Source: Dyella sp. A6
GTDB lineage: Bacteria > Pseudomonadota > Gammaproteobacteria > Xanthomonadales > Rhodanobacteraceae
Assembly (NCBI RefSeq): GCF_036320485.1
Contig: NZ_CP132911.1
Span: 496,001 to 560,000 of the forward strand
Direction of reading: 5' to 3'
Length of the DNA: 64,000 nucleotides
This document shows positions 16,922 to 25,698 of the stretch, one piece after another. A program made the translations under genes and the position numbers. Position 1 is the stretch's first letter. Every line of letters begins with the position of its first letter. Below the pieces are notes generated by a model that was given only the letters and a program-made list of their open reading frames with translations, ran no database searches and was not told the DNA's origin.

Positions 16922-18366
16922 GTGTCGTCGTCCGTGTCGTTGGGGTCTTCCTCGCCGATCGTGGCATCGCCGAGCAGGCGGTTCGCGTCGTCGCTGGACA
17001 GCGATTCCACACCGCGCAGTTTGCGTTCGATGGTGCGGGTTTTCTTGCCGGCGTCGCCGATGCTCTTGCTGACCGTGTTGAGCTGCCGCTCGGCCTTCTC
17101 GAGGATGCTTGCGAACTTGCCGAACTCGCTCTTCACCGCGCCGAGCAGCTGCCATACCTCACTGGAACGCTGCTGGATCGCCAGCGTGCGGAAGCCCATC
17201 TGCAGGCTGTTGAGCAGGGCGCTCAGTGTGGTCGGGCCGGTCACGGTGACGCGATGTTCGCGCTGCAGTGCCTCGAACAGGCCGGGGCGGCGCAGCACTT
17301 CGGCGTACAGGCCCTCCGTGGGCAGGAACAGGATTGCGAAATCGGTCGTGTGCGGTGGTGCCACGTACTTGGCGCGGATGGTCTTGGCCTCGTCGCGGAT
17401 GCGGCGCTCCAGCGCCACCGCGGCGAGGTTGGCGGCCTCGGCGTCGGCGCGTTCCTGTGCGTCCAGCAGCCGCTCGTAATCCTCGCGCGGGAACTTGGCG
17501 TCCACCGGCAGCGACACCGGGTGTTCGCGGTCGGCGCCGGGCAGCCGGATGGCGAATTCCACGCGGTCGCCGGAGCCGGGCACGGTGGCGACGTTGGCTT
17601 CGTACTGTTCGGGCGTGAGCAGTTGTTCGAGCAGCGCGCCGAGCTGCACTTCGCCCAGGATGCCGCGCGTCTTCACGTTGCCGAGCACGCGCTTCAGGTC
17701 GCCCACGCCGGTGGCCAGCGATTGCATTTCGCCCAGCCCGCGCTGCACCGCCTCGAGCCGTTCGGACACCAGCTTGAACGACTGGCCCAGCCGCGTCTCA
17801 AGGGTGGCGTGCAGCTTTTCGTCGACGGTGGCGCGCATCTGTTCCAGCTTGGCGGCGTTGTCCTGCTGGATCGCGCCGAGCTTGGCTTCCACCGTGGTGC
17901 GCATCTCGCCCATGCGCTTGTCGTTTTCCGTGGCCAGCGCACTCAGTCGCTGCTGCTGCTGTTCGCCGAAACGGCCCAGCGCCAGGGTGATCTCCTCGCG
18001 GTTCTTGCGCGCGTCGTCGAGCAGGCGCTGGGCCAGGCTGTCGAGGCCCTTGCCGGTGCTGTCGGTGAGGCTGGCAAGACGCTGGCCGAAGCCGTCGATG
18101 CGTTCGGCCTGCCGTTGTGACATGCCGTCGAGCTGCTCGCCGACGTGACTGCGGAAGCGGTCGAAGCCCTGCTGCAGTTCCTCGCGGCCGGCACGCTGCT
18201 CCTCGCGCAGGGCGCGCTGCAGCCGTTCGTTGTCATCGCGCAGCGCATCGAGCCGCGTCTGCAGGCCGGTGTCGGCACGGCTGCGCAGCAGCGCGACCAC
18301 CTGCAGGACAAGGACGGCGAACACCGCGACAAGCAGCAGGACGATGAGGAGCTGGGTGGTGGGCAT
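16918..18366 (-). CDS. rmuC: DNA recombination protein RmuC
   Basis: 482 residues. An N-terminal membrane anchor (about 5-26) is followed by a long coiled coil (about 30-200, rich in E, R, Q and L) and the RmuC nuclease-like domain. That domain carries G-D-L-K-R-V-L-G-N-V-K-T-R-G-I-L-G-E-V-Q and K-F-P-R-E-D-Y and, further on, A-P-P-H-T-T-D-F-A-I-L-F-L-P-T-E-G-L-Y-A-E. RmuC limits inversions at short inverted repeats and belongs to the PD-(D/E)XK-like superfamily. The start is ATG 18366, just before the membrane anchor. It leads a coupled pair with the FUSC-like gene and is divergent from alaC. Confidence 0.93.
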   Translation of the reverse strand: MPTTQLLIVLLLVAVFAVLVLQVVALLRSRADTGLQTRLDALRDDNERLQRALREEQRAGREELQQGFDRFRSHVGEQLDGMSQRQAERIDGFGQRLASLTDSTGKGLDSLAQRLLDDARKNREEITLALGRFGEQQQQRLSALATENDKRMGEMRTTVEAKLGAIQQDNAAKLEQMRATVDEKLHATLETRLGQSFKLVSERLEAVQRGLGEMQSLATGVGDLKRVLGNVKTRGILGEVQLGALLEQLLTPEQYEANVATVPGSGDRVEFAIRLPGADREHPVSLPVDAKFPREDYERLLDAQERADAEAANLAAVALERRIRDEAKTIRAKYVAPPHTTDFAILFLPTEGLYAEVLRRPGLFEALQREHRVTVTGPTTLSALLNSLQMGFRTLAIQQRSSEVWQLLGAVKSEFGKFASILEKAERQLNTVSKSIGDAGKKTRTIERKLRGVESLSSDDANRLLGDATIGEEDPNDTDDDT

Positions 18367-18554
18367 GACGCGTTCCGCAGGAAGACCCGACCATTCTACG
18401 GTGCCCCGGTCGCAGCGGCTGGGACGGGCATGGCGCCAGTGCCCGAGCCGCGCTATCGTCGGCGTAACCGGCGGCCGCGTGGCCATCGGCCAGGCCGCGC
18501 CTGCGGCCGGCGTCGCTCGGACGGTTCCGGGCGCTTACGTACAACGAGGCCCTC

Positions 18555-19799
18555 ATGACCGAGCCCGGATCGCCGCGCCGTTTCGCGCGTATCGAACGTC
18601 TTCCGCCCTATGTCTTCAACATCACCGCCGAACTGAAGATGGCCGCGCGCCGTCGCGGCGAGGACATCGTCGACTTCAGCATGGGCAACCCCGACGGCCC
18701 GACGCCGCCGCACATCGTGGAAAAGCTCTGCGCGGTGGCGCAGCGGCCAGACACCCATGGCTATTCCACCTCGCGCGGCATCCCGCGCCTGCGCCGGGCC
18801 ATCGCGCGCTGGTACGCGGACCGCTACCAGGTCGAGATCGACCCCGAGAGCGAGGCGATCGTCACGATCGGCTCGAAGGAGGGTCTGGCGCACCTGATGC
18901 TGGCCACGCTGGAGCGCGGCGACAGCGTGCTGGTACCCAACCCCAGCTACCCGATCCACATCTACGGCGCGGTGATCGCCGGCGCGCAGATCCGTTCGGT
19001 GCCGATGGCGCCCGGGGTGGATTTCTTCGCCGAGCTGGAACGCGGCATCCGCGAGACCATTCCGAAGCCGAAGATGATGATCCTGGGCTTCCCCTCCAAC
19101 CCCACCGCGCAATGCGTGGAGCTGGACTTCTTCGAGCGGGTGGTCGCACTGGCCAAGCAGTATGACGTGCTGGTGGTGCACGACCTGGCCTACGCCGACA
19201 TCACCTACGACGGCTGGACGGCGCCGTCGATCATGCAGGTGCCGGGTGCGAAGGACATCGCGGTGGAGTTCTTCACCCTGTCCAAGAGCTACAACATGGC
19301 CGGCTGGCGGATCGGTTTCATGGTCGGCAACCCGGAGCTGGTCGCCGCGCTGGCGCGCATCAAGAGCTATCACGACTACGGCACCTTCACCCCGCTGCAG
19401 GTGGCGGCGATCGCCGCGCTGGAGGGCGACCAGCAGTGCGTGCGCGACATTGCCGCCGAATACCAGCGCCGCCGCGACACCCTGGTGAAGGGGCTGCACG
19501 AGGCCGGCTGGATGGTCGAGAACCCACGTGCCTCGATGTACGTGTGGGCGAAGATCCCAGAGCCGTACGCGCATCTGGGTTCGCTGGAGTTCGCCAAGAA
19601 ACTGCTGGCCGACGCCAAGGTCTCGGTATCGCCGGGCATCGGCTTTGGCGACTACGGCGACGACCACGTGCGCTTCGCCCTGATCGAGAACCAGGACCGC
19701 ATCCGTCAGGCGGTACGCGGGATCAAGGCGATGTTCCGCAAGGACGGCCTGCTGGCGCCGGCGAAGCCGAAGAAGGGCGAGGGTACACAGCCGGAGTGA
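18555..19799 (+). CDS. alaC: Alanine transaminase AlaC-type aminotransferase
   Basis: 414 residues, a fold-type I class I/II aminotransferase. It begins with the AlaC/YfdZ-like [20 protein letters not shown]. The PLP-phosphate region is [11 protein letters not shown], the PLP lysine is about K244 in [12 protein letters not shown], and the carboxylate-binding arginine lies near the C-terminus ([11 protein letters not shown]). AlaC makes alanine from pyruvate and glutamate. A C-terminal extension rich in K, P and G follows the domain. The substrate assignment is by family resemblance; a methionine/tyrosine specificity cannot be ruled out by eye. Confidence 0.88.
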   Translation: MTEPGSPRRFARIERLPPYVFNITAELKMAARRRGEDIVDFSMGNPDGPTPPHIVEKLCAVAQRPDTHGYSTSRGIPRLRRAIARWYADRYQVEIDPESEAIVTIGSKEGLAHLMLATLERGDSVLVPNPSYPIHIYGAVIAGAQIRSVPMAPGVDFFAELERGIRETIPKPKMMILGFPSNPTAQCVELDFFERVVALAKQYDVLVVHDLAYADITYDGWTAPSIMQVPGAKDIAVEFFTLSKSYNMAGWRIGFMVGNPELVAALARIKSYHDYGTFTPLQVAAIAALEGDQQCVRDIAAEYQRRRDTLVKGLHEAGWMVENPRASMYVWAKIPEPYAHLGSLEFAKKLLADAKVSVSPGIGFGDYGDDHVRFALIENQDRIRQAVRGIKAMFRKDGLLAPAKPKKGEGTQPE

Positions 19800-19806
19800 G
19801 CATTGC

Positions 19807-19838
19807 ACACCCTGCGCGGCGGTCGCCGCGCAGGGTGT
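19807..19838. terminator. Perfect 14-bp hairpin between convergent alaC and rlmI
   Basis: ACACCCTGCGCGGC pairs perfectly with GCCGCGCAGGGTGT around a GGTC loop, eight bases after the alaC stop and 58 bases before the rlmI stop. There is no U-tract on either strand. The strength of the stem and convergent setting suggest a shared bidirectional terminator. Confidence 0.6.
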
Positions 19839-19895
19839 CAGTGTCTGGCCGGTCTGTCGTCGCTTGCCGATCGGCCGGCGGCCGCGCAAGCGGCT

Positions 19896-21068
19896 TCAGT
19901 CGACCCGGCAGAACACCGCTTTCAGGTAGCGGCTTTCCGGCACGTCGCTGCGTACCGGGTGGTCCGGGCCGGCGCCGCGCACGTCGAGGATCTGGATCTC
20001 GCGGCCCGCGTTTAGCGAGACCCGGCGCAGCATTTCCAGGAAGTCCGCCTCGCTCACCAGGCCGGTGCACGAACAGGTCAGCAGCAGGCCGCCGGGCGGG
20101 ATCACGTCCAGCGTCATGCGGTTCATCGCGAAGTATTTCTTCAGCGCGTCGAACACCTTGTTGCGGTCGCGGGTGAGCTTGGCCGGGTCGAGGATCACCG
20201 CGTCGTAGCGCTCGCCACGCGCCACTGCGGCGCGCACCCAGTCGAAGATGTCGGCCTGCTGGAAGTCCACCGCCACGTTGTTGGCGTCGGCATTGGCGCG
20301 GGCGATCTCCAGGATGCCGGCGTCCATGTCCACGCCGATCGCCGACTGTGCACCGGCCGCCATCGCATGCACCGCGAAGCCGCCGGCGTTGCAGCACAGG
20401 TCGAGCACGCGGCGGTCCTTCGCCAGCTCGGCGAAGCGGCGGCGGTTGTCGCGCTGGTCGGCGAAGAAACCGGTCTTGTGGCCCAGCCCGGGCGCGGCGT
20501 GGAAGGCCAGGCCGTGTTCGTGTACCTGCACCGGCGCGGGCGGCTCGGGACTGCGGCAGTCGAACGACTCCTGCTTCTGCACGTGGTTTTCGGCGAACCA
20601 GTACAGCCGCGCACCGGGAAAGTGAGCGAGCAGGGCAGCGTGGATCGCCTCGCGGAATTTCCACATGCCGGCGGCGAAGTATTCCACCACCAGGATGTCG
20701 GCGTAGCGGTCCACGATCAGGCCGGACAAGCCGTCGCCCTCGCTGTGCACCACGCGCCAGGCATCGCTGTCGCGGTCGAGTTGCAGCAGTTCGCGGCGCA
20801 GCTGCACGGCGCGGTCGATGCGCGCGGCGATCCAGTCGGCGTCGATCGGCTGGTCGGCATCGCCGCTGAGCAGGCGCAGCGCGATGCGTGCGTGGCCGTT
20901 CCAGAAGCCGCGCCCGACGAAACGGTTCTTCGCGTCGACCACGTCGACCACGCTGCCGGGCGGCAGCCGGTCGGCGGGCTTGTGTACCTGCGCCGACCAC
21001 ACCCAGGGATGGCCGGGCGTGCGGTCGGACTTCAGGCGGATGGTCGGGTAGGCAGCAGGTGTATTCAT
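19896..21068 (-). CDS. rlmI: 23S rRNA (cytosine-C5) methyltransferase RlmI
   Basis: 390 residues. An N-terminal PUA domain (about 1-85; H-P-W-V-W-S-A-Q-V and V-D-A-K-N-R-F-V-G-R-G-F) precedes a central EEHEE domain and a Rossmann SAM methyltransferase. Motif I is L-D-L-C-C-N-A-G-G-F; the catalytic region is V-I-L-D-P-A-K-L and T-C-S-C-T-G. RlmI methylates C1962 of E. coli 23S rRNA. The usual motif DPPK/DPPAF appears here as D-P-A-K-L, still within family variation. It is the last gene of a run with srkA and the small membrane protein gene. Confidence 0.92.
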   Translation of the reverse strand: MNTPAAYPTIRLKSDRTPGHPWVWSAQVHKPADRLPPGSVVDVVDAKNRFVGRGFWNGHARIALRLLSGDADQPIDADWIAARIDRAVQLRRELLQLDRDSDAWRVVHSEGDGLSGLIVDRYADILVVEYFAAGMWKFREAIHAALLAHFPGARLYWFAENHVQKQESFDCRSPEPPAPVQVHEHGLAFHAAPGLGHKTGFFADQRDNRRRFAELAKDRRVLDLCCNAGGFAVHAMAAGAQSAIGVDMDAGILEIARANADANNVAVDFQQADIFDWVRAAVARGERYDAVILDPAKLTRDRNKVFDALKKYFAMNRMTLDVIPPGGLLLTCSCTGLVSEADFLEMLRRVSLNAGREIQILDVRGAGPDHPVRSDVPESRYLKAVFCRVD

Positions 21069-21105
21069 CGCTGAATGATACCGGCTTCGCGCCCGTTTCC
21101 TGTGC

Positions 21106-21543
21106 TCAGCGCAGTCGCAGCACCAGCCACGACAGCAGCGCCAGCAGGTTGATGCCGATATGCGACACGCCGGGGCCCGCCAGTACCAGCCGGAAACCTT
21201 CGCTGCCGAAGTGCTGCTCGAAGATCAGGTGCGGCGGCCAGTGCAGGGTGGCGAACAGGTCGACGTAGGCGCCACAGTGCAGGGCATAACTGAAGATCGG
21301 CGTGGCGATCAGCGGCAGCTGCAGCAGCTGAGCCCAGCGCGACAGGCGGATGCCGCGCTCGCTGCCTTCAAGCAGCAGCACACCGGCGATCAGCACGAAG
21401 GCATAGGCGGCCAGCGCGAGCAGGGCGGGCACGGTATCGCGGGCGGCACTCAGCGGCAGCAACCGGTACAGCGTGGCGGCGAAGCCATACAGGCCGCCGG
21501 CCACTTCGAAGATGCCGATCAGGCGGAACAGGACGGTACGCAT
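21106..21543 (-). CDS. Small integral membrane protein, unknown
   Basis: 145 residues with about four hydrophobic segments: roughly 5-28, 38-60, 75-95 and 122-143. No family was recognised. The segments are typical of inner membrane proteins and the loop F-E-Q-H-F-G-S-E-G-F-R-L-V-L is the only polar patch of note. The gene lies 29 bp downstream of srkA and 37 bp upstream of rlmI on the same strand, so it is probably co-transcribed with both. Codon use and GC are like its neighbours, so there is no sign of recent transfer. Confidence 0.75.
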   Translation of the reverse strand: MRTVLFRLIGIFEVAGGLYGFAATLYRLLPLSAARDTVPALLALAAYAFVLIAGVLLLEGSERGIRLSRWAQLLQLPLIATPIFSYALHCGAYVDLFATLHWPPHLIFEQHFGSEGFRLVLAGPGVSHIGINLLALLSWLVLRLR

Positions 21544-21572
21544 CGATCAGGGGTTCCAGCAGGGTGATGGGG

Positions 21573-22520
21573 TCATGCCAGCTCGTCGGCCAGCTCGTGC
21601 AGGTCGGCGATGTGCTGTTCCCACCAGCGGGGTTCGTCCGCGAACGGAAACGCGGCGGGAAAGGCGGGGTCGTGCCAGCGCTGGGCGATCCAGCCGGCGT
21701 GGTGAACCTGGCGCATCGCGCGCAGTGCGGGTACCAGCGCCAGCTCGGCCGGGTCGAAGTCGCGCATGGAGGCATAGCCTTCCAGCAGCGCATCCATGGC
21801 GCGGTCGTCGTGCGCGAGCATCCACAGGTCCTGCACCGCCGGCCCCATGCGGGCGTCGTCGAGGTCGACGAAGTGCGGGCCGGCGTCGGTCCACAGCAGG
21901 TTACCCGGGTGACAGTCGCCATGCAGGCGCAGCATGCGCATCGGGCCGACTGCTTCCTGGCGGACGCGGACCGCGGCGTCGAGCCGGTCCACGGCGGCGC
22001 GGTAGCTGTCGTGCAGGTGGACCGGCAGCAGCGGCGAGGCCAGCACCGCGCGTGCCGGTTGCGCGATCATCGTGGCGTGGTCGAGCGTGCCGCGATGGGC
22101 GAACGGCTGGCGTGCGCCCACCGTGTGCATGCGGGCGATCAGCCGGCCCAGCCATTCGAGCTGGTCGGTCGATTCCAGCGAAGGCGCGCGACCGCCCTTG
22201 CGCGGTGCCAGCGCATAGCGGAAACCGTCGTGATGCAGCAGGCTGCGGCCGCCGATCAGCAGCGGCGCCACTACCGGCAGTTCGGCGTCGGCCAGTTCCT
22301 GCGCGAAGGCGTGCTCCTCCAGGATCGCCGTGTCGCTCCAGCGCGCCGGCCGGTAGAACTTGGCGATCACCGGCGCGGCATCCTCGATGCCCACCTGCCA
22401 CACCCGGTTCTCGTAGCTGTTGAGTGCCAGCAGGCGGCCGTCCGGCCACAGGCCGCAGGCGCTCACGGCGTCGAGCACCAGGTCGGGCGTGAGGCGGGCG
22501 TAGGGAGCGGCCTCGGTCAT
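21573..22520 (-). CDS. srkA: Stress response kinase A (YihE/RdoA family)
   Basis: 315 residues with an aminoglycoside phosphotransferase-type kinase fold. Visible motifs are an N-terminal N-S-Y-E-N-R-V-W-Q-V glycine-poor loop, V-I-A-K-F-Y-R-P (ATP lysine), the catalytic loop H-G-D-C-H-P-G-N-L-L-W and the metal-binding F-V-D-L-D-D-A-R-M-G-P. These match SrkA/YihE, a Ser/Thr protein kinase that counters stress-induced death and is Cpx-linked in E. coli. It begins 16 bp after the thioesterase stop. In E. coli the gene neighbours dsbA; here it does not. Confidence 0.92.
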   Translation of the reverse strand: MTEAAPYARLTPDLVLDAVSACGLWPDGRLLALNSYENRVWQVGIEDAAPVIAKFYRPARWSDTAILEEHAFAQELADAELPVVAPLLIGGRSLLHHDGFRYALAPRKGGRAPSLESTDQLEWLGRLIARMHTVGARQPFAHRGTLDHATMIAQPARAVLASPLLPVHLHDSYRAAVDRLDAAVRVRQEAVGPMRMLRLHGDCHPGNLLWTDAGPHFVDLDDARMGPAVQDLWMLAHDDRAMDALLEGYASMRDFDPAELALVPALRAMRQVHHAGWIAQRWHDPAFPAAFPFADEPRWWEQHIADLHELADELA

Positions 22521-22536
22521 GGACGGGCAACGACGC

Positions 22537-22974
22537 TCACTTGCCCACCGCGCTTGCGGGAACCACGGCCATGGTCAGCCGCGACATGCACACCAGCTGG
22601 CCGTCCTCGTTCTCGATGCGGATCTCCCAGACCTGGGTGGAGCGCCCCAGATGCAGCGGTCGTGCGGTGCCGGTGACGCTGCCCTCGCGCACGCCGCGAA
22701 CGTGATTGGCATTGATGTCCAGGCCCACCGAGCGTTCCCGGGTCGGGTCCAGGGTGAGCATCGAGGCCACGCTGCCCAGCGTCTCGGCCAGCGCCACCGA
22801 GGCGCCGCCATGCAGCAGGCCATAGGGCTGATGGGTGCGGTGGTCCACCGGCATGGTGCCCTGCAGCCAGTCCTCGCCGATCGCGGTGACGCGGATGCCC
22901 AGCGCGTCCAGCAGCGTGTTCTCGCGCCAGCCGGCGATACGTTCCAGATCGGTGTCCTGCTTCCAGATGCTCAT
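22537..22974 (-). CDS. Hotdog-fold thioesterase (YdiI/EntH/PaaI-like)
   Basis: 145 residues. H-Q-P-Y-G-L-L-H-G-G-A-S-V-A-L-A-E-T-L-G-S is the active-site segment of the YdiI/EntH hotdog thioesterases, with the catalytic E in the A-L-A-E-T helix. G-L-D-I-N-A-N-H-V-R-G-V-R-E-G follows as in MenI/YdiI. ATG at 22974 starts at the family-typical M-S-I-W-K; the frame is open a further 24 codons with no likeness. YdiI-like enzymes hydrolyse acyl-CoAs such as 1,4-dihydroxy-2-naphthoyl-CoA. No men genes are nearby, and Xanthomonadales normally use ubiquinone, so a general acyl-CoA role is more likely. It is divergent from the 2Fe-2S reductase gene (56-bp gap). Confidence 0.9.
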   Translation of the reverse strand: MSIWKQDTDLERIAGWRENTLLDALGIRVTAIGEDWLQGTMPVDHRTHQPYGLLHGGASVALAETLGSVASMLTLDPTRERSVGLDINANHVRGVREGSVTGTARPLHLGRSTQVWEIRIENEDGQLVCMSRLTMAVVPASAVGK

Positions 22975-23030
22975 GCCTTGATACTCGCTGCAAAGTCCCG
23001 CATTGTCGGTCGGTTGCCGTTGCGGCGACA

Positions 23031-24122
23031 ATGGCCGACGTCGCAAGAGTTCTCGTCTACGTGTTCATCGTCACCCTGAAACGCTCGGGTCACCGCTTTG
23101 AAGTGGCTCCGGGCGAAACCGTGCTGGAAGCCGCGCAGCGCGCCGGCATCGCCCTGCCGTACTCGTGTCGCGCCGGTGCCTGCGGCAGTTGCAAGGCCAC
23201 GCTGCTGGAGGGCCGCTGCACGTATCCGCGCAACCCGCCGGCAGCACTGGATGCCGGCGAGCGTGCACGGCATGCGGTGCTACTGTGCCAGGCGGTGCCC
23301 GCCAGCGATCTGCTGCTGGAAGCCCGCGAGGTGACCTCGGTGGAGGACATCGCGCGCCGCCAGCTGGACGTGGTGGTCGCCGAGAAGCGTCTGCTGGCAC
23401 CCGAGATCATCGGGCTGCGCCTGCAGCCGGCCGCGGGCGAGATGCGTCTGCGCTGGCTGGCCGGCCAGTATCTCGACGTGCTGCTGGACGAGAACCGGCG
23501 CCGGCCGTTTTCGATCGCCAACGAGCCGCGGGCGGACGGTTCCATCGAACTGCATGTGCGCCATGTGACGGGCGGCGGCTTCACCTCGTGGGTGGCCGAC
23601 GGGTTGAAAGTGGGCGACACGCTGCGGGTGGAGGGGCCGCTGGGCACCTTCGTGCCGCGCGAGGATTCGGAACGGCCGATGCTGTTCGTCGCCGGTGGCA
23701 CCGGGTTCGCGCCGGTGCGGGCGATCGTCGGGCATTTCCTGGCGCTGGGGACGCGGCGGCCGATGGCGGTCTACTGGGGTGCGCGTGGTGCCGCGGACCT
23801 GTATCTGCGCGGCGAGGCGGAAGCCTGGACGCAGGCCGCGTCGAATGTGCGTTTCCAGCCGGTGTTGTCCGATCCGGGCGAGGCGCGCGCGGCCGGACTG
23901 CGCGAGGGTCTGGTGCACGAGGCGCTGCTGGCCGATCATCCCGACCTGTCCGGTCACGACGTCTACATGAGCGGTCCGCCGGCGATGATCGATGCGGCCC
24001 GCCACCGCTTCGTGGCGGCGGGCCTGCCGGAAGACCGGCTCTACTACGACTCGTTCGACTACGCGCCCGACGTGCTGGCGCAGATCATGGCCGGTCGCGC
24101 GGGCATCCATCCCGCGCTGTAG
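23031..24122 (+). CDS. 2Fe-2S/FAD/NAD(P)H oxidoreductase (CDP-glucoseen reductase-like)
   Basis: 363 residues in the order ferredoxin, FAD domain, NAD domain. The plant-type 2Fe-2S ligands are Y-S-C-R-A-G-A-C-G-S-C-K with the last cysteine in V-L-L-C-Q. The FAD motif is R-R-P-F-S-I-A-N and the NAD site is F-V-A-G-G-T-G-F-A-P-V. The C-terminus has Y-M-S-G-P-P-A-M-I. This arrangement is that of AscD-type CDP-6-deoxy-delta-3,4-glucoseen reductases and of phenol hydroxylase reductase components. No partner oxygenase is adjacent, so the electron acceptor is unknown. GTG at 23061 gives the common family start (F-I-V-T-L) and may be the real one; neither start has a strong ribosome binding site. Confidence 0.88.
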   Translation: MADVARVLVYVFIVTLKRSGHRFEVAPGETVLEAAQRAGIALPYSCRAGACGSCKATLLEGRCTYPRNPPAALDAGERARHAVLLCQAVPASDLLLEAREVTSVEDIARRQLDVVVAEKRLLAPEIIGLRLQPAAGEMRLRWLAGQYLDVLLDENRRRPFSIANEPRADGSIELHVRHVTGGGFTSWVADGLKVGDTLRVEGPLGTFVPREDSERPMLFVAGGTGFAPVRAIVGHFLALGTRRPMAVYWGARGAADLYLRGEAEAWTQAASNVRFQPVLSDPGEARAAGLREGLVHEALLADHPDLSGHDVYMSGPPAMIDAARHRFVAAGLPEDRLYYDSFDYAPDVLAQIMAGRAGIHPAL

Positions 24123-24135
24123 GCACCGCGCAGGT

Positions 24136-24579
24136 TTACTGCTTGCCCTTGACCACCGGCATCTGCGCCTGGCTCCACGCGCCCATGCCGCCGCCGAGGT
24201 AATAGACCTTCTCGAAACCGGCCTTGACCAGGCGCTTGGCCGCGCCCTGGGCGGTCTGGCCCGAACGGCAGATCAGCACCACCGGCATGCTCTTGGCCTT
24301 GGTCAGGTCCTTGTTCTCCGGGTCGAACTGACTCATCAGCACATGCTTGGCGCCCGGAATGTGGCCCTTCTCGAAGCTGTCGCGCGGGGAAATATCCACC
24401 AGCAGCGGATTTTCGCGGTTCATCATCATGGTGAGGCTGGCCGGGCTGAGTTCCTTGAACTTGCGGAACCGCTCGGCGATGAAGGTGACGATCAGTGCGA
24501 TCAGCAGAATCACGAACAGCGCCGACAGCGCGAGGTGATGATTCACGAACTGGGGCAGCTTGTGCAGGAAGTCGTTCAT
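24136..24579 (-). CDS. Membrane-anchored rhodanese (YibN-like)
   Basis: 147 residues: one N-terminal membrane segment (about 15-35), a short linker and a rhodanese domain with the catalytic cysteine in L-I-C-R-S-G-Q-T-A. The active-site loop C-R-S-G-Q-T matches YibN/PspE-like sulfurtransferases. The segment V-D-I-S-P-R-D-S-F-E-K-G-H-I-P-G-A starts the domain. Nothing shows the sulfur acceptor. It ends 13 bp from the convergent reductase gene. The lipoprotein gene lies upstream on the same strand, separated by 98 bp. Confidence 0.9.
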   Translation of the reverse strand: MNDFLHKLPQFVNHHLALSALFVILLIALIVTFIAERFRKFKELSPASLTMMMNRENPLLVDISPRDSFEKGHIPGAKHVLMSQFDPENKDLTKAKSMPVVLICRSGQTAQGAAKRLVKAGFEKVYYLGGGMGAWSQAQMPVVKGKQ

Positions 24580-24677
24580 GGCGCGTCCGTATCGCGCGGC
24601 GTCGGCCGCGCAGGGTCAGGTGAACTGCCAATTGTACGGCATGGCCCGCGGCGGAGGGGCAGGCTCGCGGGCAGGCG

Positions 24678-25091
24678 CTATTGCGTGATGTCCGGCAGGC
24701 CGCTTTCCAGCCACCAGCGGTGCAGCTTGGGGTCGTAGCGCCAGGTCTGATGATCGATCACGGTGCGCTCGACCTGCGTGTTGCGGTTGATCAGGCCGAT
24801 CTTCACCATCTGCTGCACTTCGTTCTGGCTCACCGGCACCGCGCCCGCGTCGTCGTCGTAGTCGCTGACCCGCACCTGCTGGTAGCGCGCGATGTCCAGC
24901 GGGGTCAGCGGGTGCGCCTTGCGTACTTTCGGGTCGACGAACTGCAGCGCGCTCTGGAAGCCGTTCCAGCGGATCGCATTGCCGTAGGCGAGCAGCGTCT
25001 CGGTCAGCGTCTGGCTGCGCTGGTCGGCAGCGCAGCCGGCAAGCGAGAGCAGGGCGGCCCCGATCAGGACGATGGCGATGATGCGGCGCAT
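24678..25091 (-). CDS. Small lipoprotein of unknown function
   Basis: 137 residues with a lipoprotein signal peptide: M-R-R-I-I-A-I-V then a hydrophobic core ending in the lipobox L-S-L-A-G-C, so the mature protein starts at about Cys 19. The soluble part (V-D-P-K-V-R-K-A-H-P-L-T and H-Q-T-W-R-Y-D-P-K-L-H-R-W-W) looks like a small NTF2/SnoaL-like or Nuc-transport-type fold, but no family was firmly recognised. ATG at 25091 was chosen because a GGGGAG ribosome binding site lies nine bases upstream; the frame is open 13 codons further. Confidence 0.82.
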   Translation of the reverse strand: MRRIIAIVLIGAALLSLAGCAADQRSQTLTETLLAYGNAIRWNGFQSALQFVDPKVRKAHPLTPLDIARYQQVRVSDYDDDAGAVPVSQNEVQQMVKIGLINRNTQVERTVIDHQTWRYDPKLHRWWLESGLPDITQ

Positions 25092-25135
25092 GGGCGATCT
25101 CCCCGTGGAAACCGCATCATTCTGCCGCATTGCGC

Positions 25136-25642
25136 TCAGGCGTGGGTGACCGGTGCCTGGCGGCGCTTGGCGACGAAGCGTCCAAGCAGCGTGGCGGCGG
25201 GTTTGCCGTCGTCACCCGGGATCTCGCAGGTCACTTCGATCCGCGCCCGGCCGCGGGCGGCCAGGGTGGTGAAGAAGCTGTCCCAGTCAGCCTCGTCGGC
25301 CAGCCGGGCCTGAGCCTGGAAATCGCCCCACAGCGGGCTGAGGTAGCGCACGGTCGACTCGCCGACGAACACGTCGCAGTCTTCGCCGCGGTCGCGCAGC
25401 GCCAGCTCCACCAGGCCCCAGCCGGTCAGCGTCATCAGGCTCACCAGACTGCCGCCGAAGGCGCAGCCCTTGTCGTTGACGTTGGGCGGCAGTGGTGCGG
25501 ACAGGGTCAGCCGGTCGCCGTCGTAGTGATGCAGTTGCAGTGCCATCGCACGTGCCAGCGGGATGCCGTCGTGGATGAATTCGACCAGGGCCTGCGCGGA
25601 TGCGTGCGGGTGTGCCGGGTGCGGGGTACTGCTGGAAACCAT
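25136..25642 (-). CDS. Hotdog thioesterase, YiiD C-terminal type
   Basis: 168 residues. It resembles the putative thioesterase domain found at the C-terminus of YiiD: F-I-H-D-G-I-P-L-A-R-A-M, then N-D-K-G-C-A-F-G-G-S-L-V-S-L-M-T-L-T-G-W-G, then Y-L-S-P-L-W-G-D-F. The ATG at 25642 is downstream of a run that overlaps the divergent hemD start region, and no better start was seen. It ends 44 bp upstream of the lipoprotein gene. The substrate is unknown; acyl-CoA or acyl-carrier-protein hydrolysis is the family expectation. Confidence 0.85.
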   Translation of the reverse strand: MVSSSTPHPAHPHASAQALVEFIHDGIPLARAMALQLHHYDGDRLTLSAPLPPNVNDKGCAFGGSLVSLMTLTGWGLVELALRDRGEDCDVFVGESTVRYLSPLWGDFQAQARLADEADWDSFFTTLAARGRARIEVTCEIPGDDGKPAATLLGRFVAKRRQAPVTHA

Positions 25643-25698
25643 GGCCTGCTCGTCGTGGGGTGGGGTGCGCAGTGTAGACGCTACACTGGGTACAACCC